The translations under genes and the position numbers were made by a program. 35,670 bases of DNA, taken from Oceanospirillaceae bacterium. Lineage in GTDB: Bacteria; Pseudomonadota; Gammaproteobacteria; Pseudomonadales; Balneatricaceae. Of this stretch, positions 34,771 to 35,670 are shown piece after piece. Within the stretch, counting starts at the first letter, position 1; each line of letters starts with the position of its first letter. The DNA lies in assembly GCA_016845445.1 (NCBI GenBank), contig JAERSU010000036.1, forward strand, positions 1-35,670. Direction: 5' to 3'. A model generated the notes under the pieces. It was not told where the DNA came from. It saw only the letters and a program-made list of their open reading frames with translations, and did not search any database.

Positions 34771-35670
34771 CTACTGTGAACAGCCTGCTACATAATCCAG
34801 CACTTGAGCGTGTAATTTAGCTTTCTCGGCCTGGCTTATAAAACTCGCCTCCACGCCATTTAAACTAAACTGGGCCAGTTCTTCTCTAGTCAAATCATGG
34901 GCAGCTGCCACGGCGTGGAAGTTGGCATTCATATAACCACCAAAATAGGCTGGATCATCGGAATTGATGGTGACGCAAAGGCCTTTACGTAACAAGGTCA
35001 CAATATTGTGATCTGCCATCTGCTTATAAACCTTAAGCTTGGTATTTGATAGTGGGCAAACGGTAAGAGGGATCCGTTCATCAATCAGTCTCTGTAGCAA
35101 TGCCTCATCCTGATCACAGGCCACCCCGTGATCCACTCTTGATACCTGCAATAGATCCAAAGACTCCGTTATGTTACGCGCTGGGCCTTCTTCACCGGCG
35201 TGGGCTACCGTTAACAAGCCTAGTTGCCGGGCTGCTGCCAACACCTTTTCATGCTTGGCTGGTGGGTGGCCTATTTCCGTTGAGTCCAAACCCACTGCGA
35301 CCAATTTCTCCAGGTGCGGCTTGGCCTGTTCTAGGGTTGCAAAGGCCGCCGCTTCCGATAAGTGACGCAGAAAACACATAATAATTCGGCTACTGATGCC
35401 CAGTTTTTGTTGACCATCTTGTAACGCTCGGTCGATGCCATTAATTACCGTGGCAAACGCCACACCACGTTCGGTGTGGGTCTGTGGATCGAAGAAGATC
35501 TCGGTGTGCATAACCTTATCAGCCTGGCAGCGCAACAAATAGTCCCATGTTAGGTCATAAAAGTCCTGCTCCTCGAGGAGCACACTGGCGCCTTGATAAT
35601 AGATATCGAGAAAATCCTGCAACTGACTAAACTCATAGGCTGCGCGTAACTGTGCGGGATTATCGTAAGG
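34771..35670 (-). CDS. Adenine/adenosine deaminase family protein (5' end beyond window)
   Basis: The reading frame is open to the right edge (PYDNPAQLRAAYEFSQLQDFLDI at the edge, quoted in parts as NPAQLRAAYEF and LQDFLDIYYQGASVLL), so the start and the N-terminal metal motif HxH lie outside. Visible are the metal and catalytic motifs of the adenosine deaminase superfamily: TVAHAGEEGP with the zinc His and catalytic Glu, RVDHGVAC with the catalytic His, and NSDDPAYFGGYM with the zinc Asp. GHPPAKHEK and SDDPAYFGGY favour the adenine deaminase group found in Pseudomonas and yeast over true adenosine deaminase; this is a family-level inference. It would convert adenine to hypoxanthine in purine salvage. 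Confidence 0.93.
   Translation of the reverse strand, partial: PYDNPAQLRAAYEFSQLQDFLDIYYQGASVLLEEQDFYDLTWDYLLRCQADKVMHTEIFFDPQTHTERGVAFATVINGIDRALQDGQQKLGISSRIIMCFLRHLSEAAAFATLEQAKPHLEKLVAVGLDSTEIGHPPAKHEKVLAAARQLGLLTVAHAGEEGPARNITESLDLLQVSRVDHGVACDQDEALLQRLIDERIPLTVCPLSNTKLKVYKQMADHNIVTLLRKGLCVTINSDDPAYFGGYMNANFHAVAAAHDLTREELAQFSLNGVEASFISQAEKAKLHAQVLDYVAGCSQ

Overview
The window looks like a chromosomal segment of a Gram-negative gammaproteobacterium. It carries the Pseudomonas-like order iscR-iscS-iscU-iscA-hscB-hscA-fdx-iscX-ndk-rlmN, then rodZ-hisS-yfgM-bamB-der, with cysE-trmJ-suhB and secF-secD-yajC-tgt-queA on the other side. Protein character and moderate base composition suggest a marine lineage, perhaps near Cellvibrionales, but this placement is inferred by eye and is weak.

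Region 1 (1-23400) is core genome, almost all on the minus strand: birA (cut by the left edge), a TauE/SafE-type permease, der, bamB, yfgM, hisS, rodZ, rlmN, ndk, the complete isc iron-sulfur cluster operon with its IscR-type operator, cysE and trmJ. suhB lies divergently on the plus strand, then secF, secD, yajC, tgt and queA follow on the minus strand. Several intergenic gaps hold short palindromic repeats of at least three types: a GGGTCAGACCC type, a GTAGGTCRGCC hairpin type and a long palindrome abutting ndk. Two genes usually found in this neighbourhood, ispG and pilF/pilW, are missing. The SuhB protein has lost most of the metal-binding residues of inositol monophosphatases.

Region 2 (23500-33300) is accessory. 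It holds a 73-residue hydrophobic protein, a GNAT acetyltransferase, a tRNA-Leu(CAA) with clear promoter and terminator, a four-helix membrane protein, two tandem paralogous MASE1-like membrane proteins, and an AT-rich gene for a secreted FG-GAP/VCBS repeat protein. Next comes a tight two-gene unit, a PD-(D/E)XK nuclease-like protein followed by a large protein with a coiled coil and two membrane helices. A membrane-anchored LuxR-type regulator then converges on a three-gene operon encoding a Tat-signal Ser/Pro/Ala-rich exported protein, a small lipoprotein and an HPr-kinase-like P-loop protein. These two gene sets are the best candidates for undescribed systems.

Region 3 (33300-35670) returns to ordinary metabolism: a MATE efflux protein and an adenine/adenosine deaminase cut by the right edge.
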